DNA of 64,000 nt, from contig NZ_MRBK01000002.1 in assembly GCF_001969815.1 (NCBI RefSeq), positions 21,369 through 85,368 on the forward strand, given 5' to 3'. The notes under the pieces are model-generated. The model ran no database searches. It saw only the letters and a list, made by a program, of their open reading frames with translations, and was not told the origin of the DNA. Of this stretch, positions 63,423 through 64,000 are shown piece after piece. The position numbers and the translations under genes were made by a program. Numbering within the stretch: position 1 is the stretch's first letter; each line of letters opens with the position of its first letter. This stretch comes from Bacillus swezeyi. GTDB taxonomy: Bacteria; Bacillota; Bacilli; Bacillales; Bacillaceae.

Positions 63423-63691
63423 ATTAAGTGTGTCTTCATTGAATTTCTGAGTGTAATGATACCACTCAGTTATTTTTCATCCCCACTTCTGCAGATGAGA
63501 TTCCATCCAACCTCTTCACCCTTCCATTAAGCATGCTAAATATGTAAAATTTTAACAATATTTCACCATTTGAAAAAGGTATTGGGCCACCGCAATAGCA
63601 AATTGATAAGGGATTGAAAATCATTGATTTAAAGGAGATGATTTTAGGCTACTAAAGTAAATGGTATTGCGGGCTTTTGAAGAGTCTTAAC
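63423..63691. other. AT-rich region without an intact gene
   Basis: It contains a hairpin CTGAGTG/CACTCAG (63447-63453 with 63463-63469) followed by T-rich sequence. A short frame ATKVNGIAGF, behind SD AAAGGAG, begins with TAG instead of a start codon and is probably the remnant of a small gene. No complete ORF was found. Confidence 0.4.
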
Positions 63692-64000
63692 TCAGATAAT
63701 CCCGAGAGCTGTCGCCAGATTATCAATGGCCTGCCGTTTGATCTGATAATATTTGTCCTTTTTCAACCCCATCTCCATATAAATTTCAATATCCTTGATT
63801 TTCTTTGAAGAAAGATACTTGGCCTTTATGATCTTCAATTCATCATCATCAAGACTTTGTTTGAGCGCCCTATCTATTTGACAAACTTTCAATTCATTTA
63901 TACAGTGCTGATCCCTCAGCCTTGGGAAAAGGCCAGTCATCCCAGCTGCTTCCCGCTCCTTCCTGTTTTCAAGCTGAACCTTCAAAGCCTTATATCTTTT
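63692..64000 (-). CDS. ArpU-type phage transcriptional regulator (partial, continues to the right)
   Basis: The frame is open to the window end; upstream residues KRYKALKVQLENRKEREAAG read as a natural ArpU beginning. Other ArpU features are GLFPRLRD, ALKQSLDDDELKIIKAKYL and a C-terminal helix-turn-helix-like KKDKYYQIKRQAIDNLATAL. ArpU-type proteins control late genes or cell-wall lysis in prophages, so phage or phage-like DNA may lie to the right. The 97-residue ORF with a TTG start is only the part inside. Confidence 0.75.
   Translation of the reverse strand, partial: KRYKALKVQLENRKEREAAGMTGLFPRLRDQHCINELKVCQIDRALKQSLDDDELKIIKAKYLSSKKIKDIEIYMEMGLKKDKYYQIKRQAIDNLATALGII

Noticed and set aside
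1..64000. CRISPR array
   Set aside because: No regularly spaced direct repeats were seen; the GTAAGC tandem at about 9941-9952 is only two units.

Overview
The window is Gram-positive, low-to-mid GC chromosome of the Bacillus subtilis group, most likely Bacillus licheniformis or B. paralicheniformis. Four things support this: purine-rich Shine-Dalgarno sites; recognisable B. subtilis orthologues (yoxD, csaA, aprX, czrA, yocA, yozB, yocC, yocD, yocH, recQ/yocI, yndGHJ); two gerA-family spore germination loci; and a five-gene ynd germination operon in the order A-B-B-C-B, which is how I remember the B. licheniformis ynd operon. The assignment rests on recalled homology, since no database search was possible.

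Layout. 1-3.4 kb: a heterodimeric ABC exporter, cut by the left edge. 3.4-14.3 kb: a frameshifted phoD-type phosphatase, a soluble cytochrome P450, yoxD, two gene remnants, a DHA2 MFS exporter, a molybdopterin oxidoreductase, and a divergent MarR/Bmr3-like efflux pair with a palindromic operator between them. 14.3-28.3 kb: a germination-receptor region. It holds the ynd operon with a 41-residue membrane ORF just upstream, an ABC-F ribosome-protection gene with an attenuator-like leader, a second receptor operon (A-D-C), a divergent B subunit and a decayed B-subunit pseudogene. 28.4-34.9 kb: an McpA-like chemoreceptor, csaA, aprX, a TetR/membrane-protein pair, a MarR regulator and an HD hydrolase. 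35-45.1 kb: dinB-like, yndGHJ with a possible leader RNA, small regulators, czrA, a metallo-beta-lactamase-fold protein and an APC permease. 45.2-57.8 kb: the B. subtilis yoc segment. It is interrupted by a four-gene glycan-type cluster (4,6-dehydratase, DUF1796, an unknown acidic protein, GT4 glycosyltransferase) and by a sodium:solute symporter where des would be expected. yocD carries two in-frame stops.

57.9-64 kb: small membrane and motility genes, a tRNA-Arg(CCT), and then an AT-rich accessory stretch. That stretch has an LXG polymorphic toxin with its immunity gene, degraded small ORFs, a DUF4025 protein, a decayed IS200/IS605 transposase with its hairpin, and the start of a phage-type ArpU regulator at the right edge. 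The decay around the toxin and the tRNA next door suggest a mobile-element insertion zone.

Many loci here are paralogous, pseudogenised or regulatory remnants. At least eight genes are broken or decayed to fragments (phoD, yocD, a gerB, a small ORF after recQ, IS200 tnpA, an ArsR fragment and others). Single-base lesions such as the one in phoD could be sequencing errors and are flagged as such.
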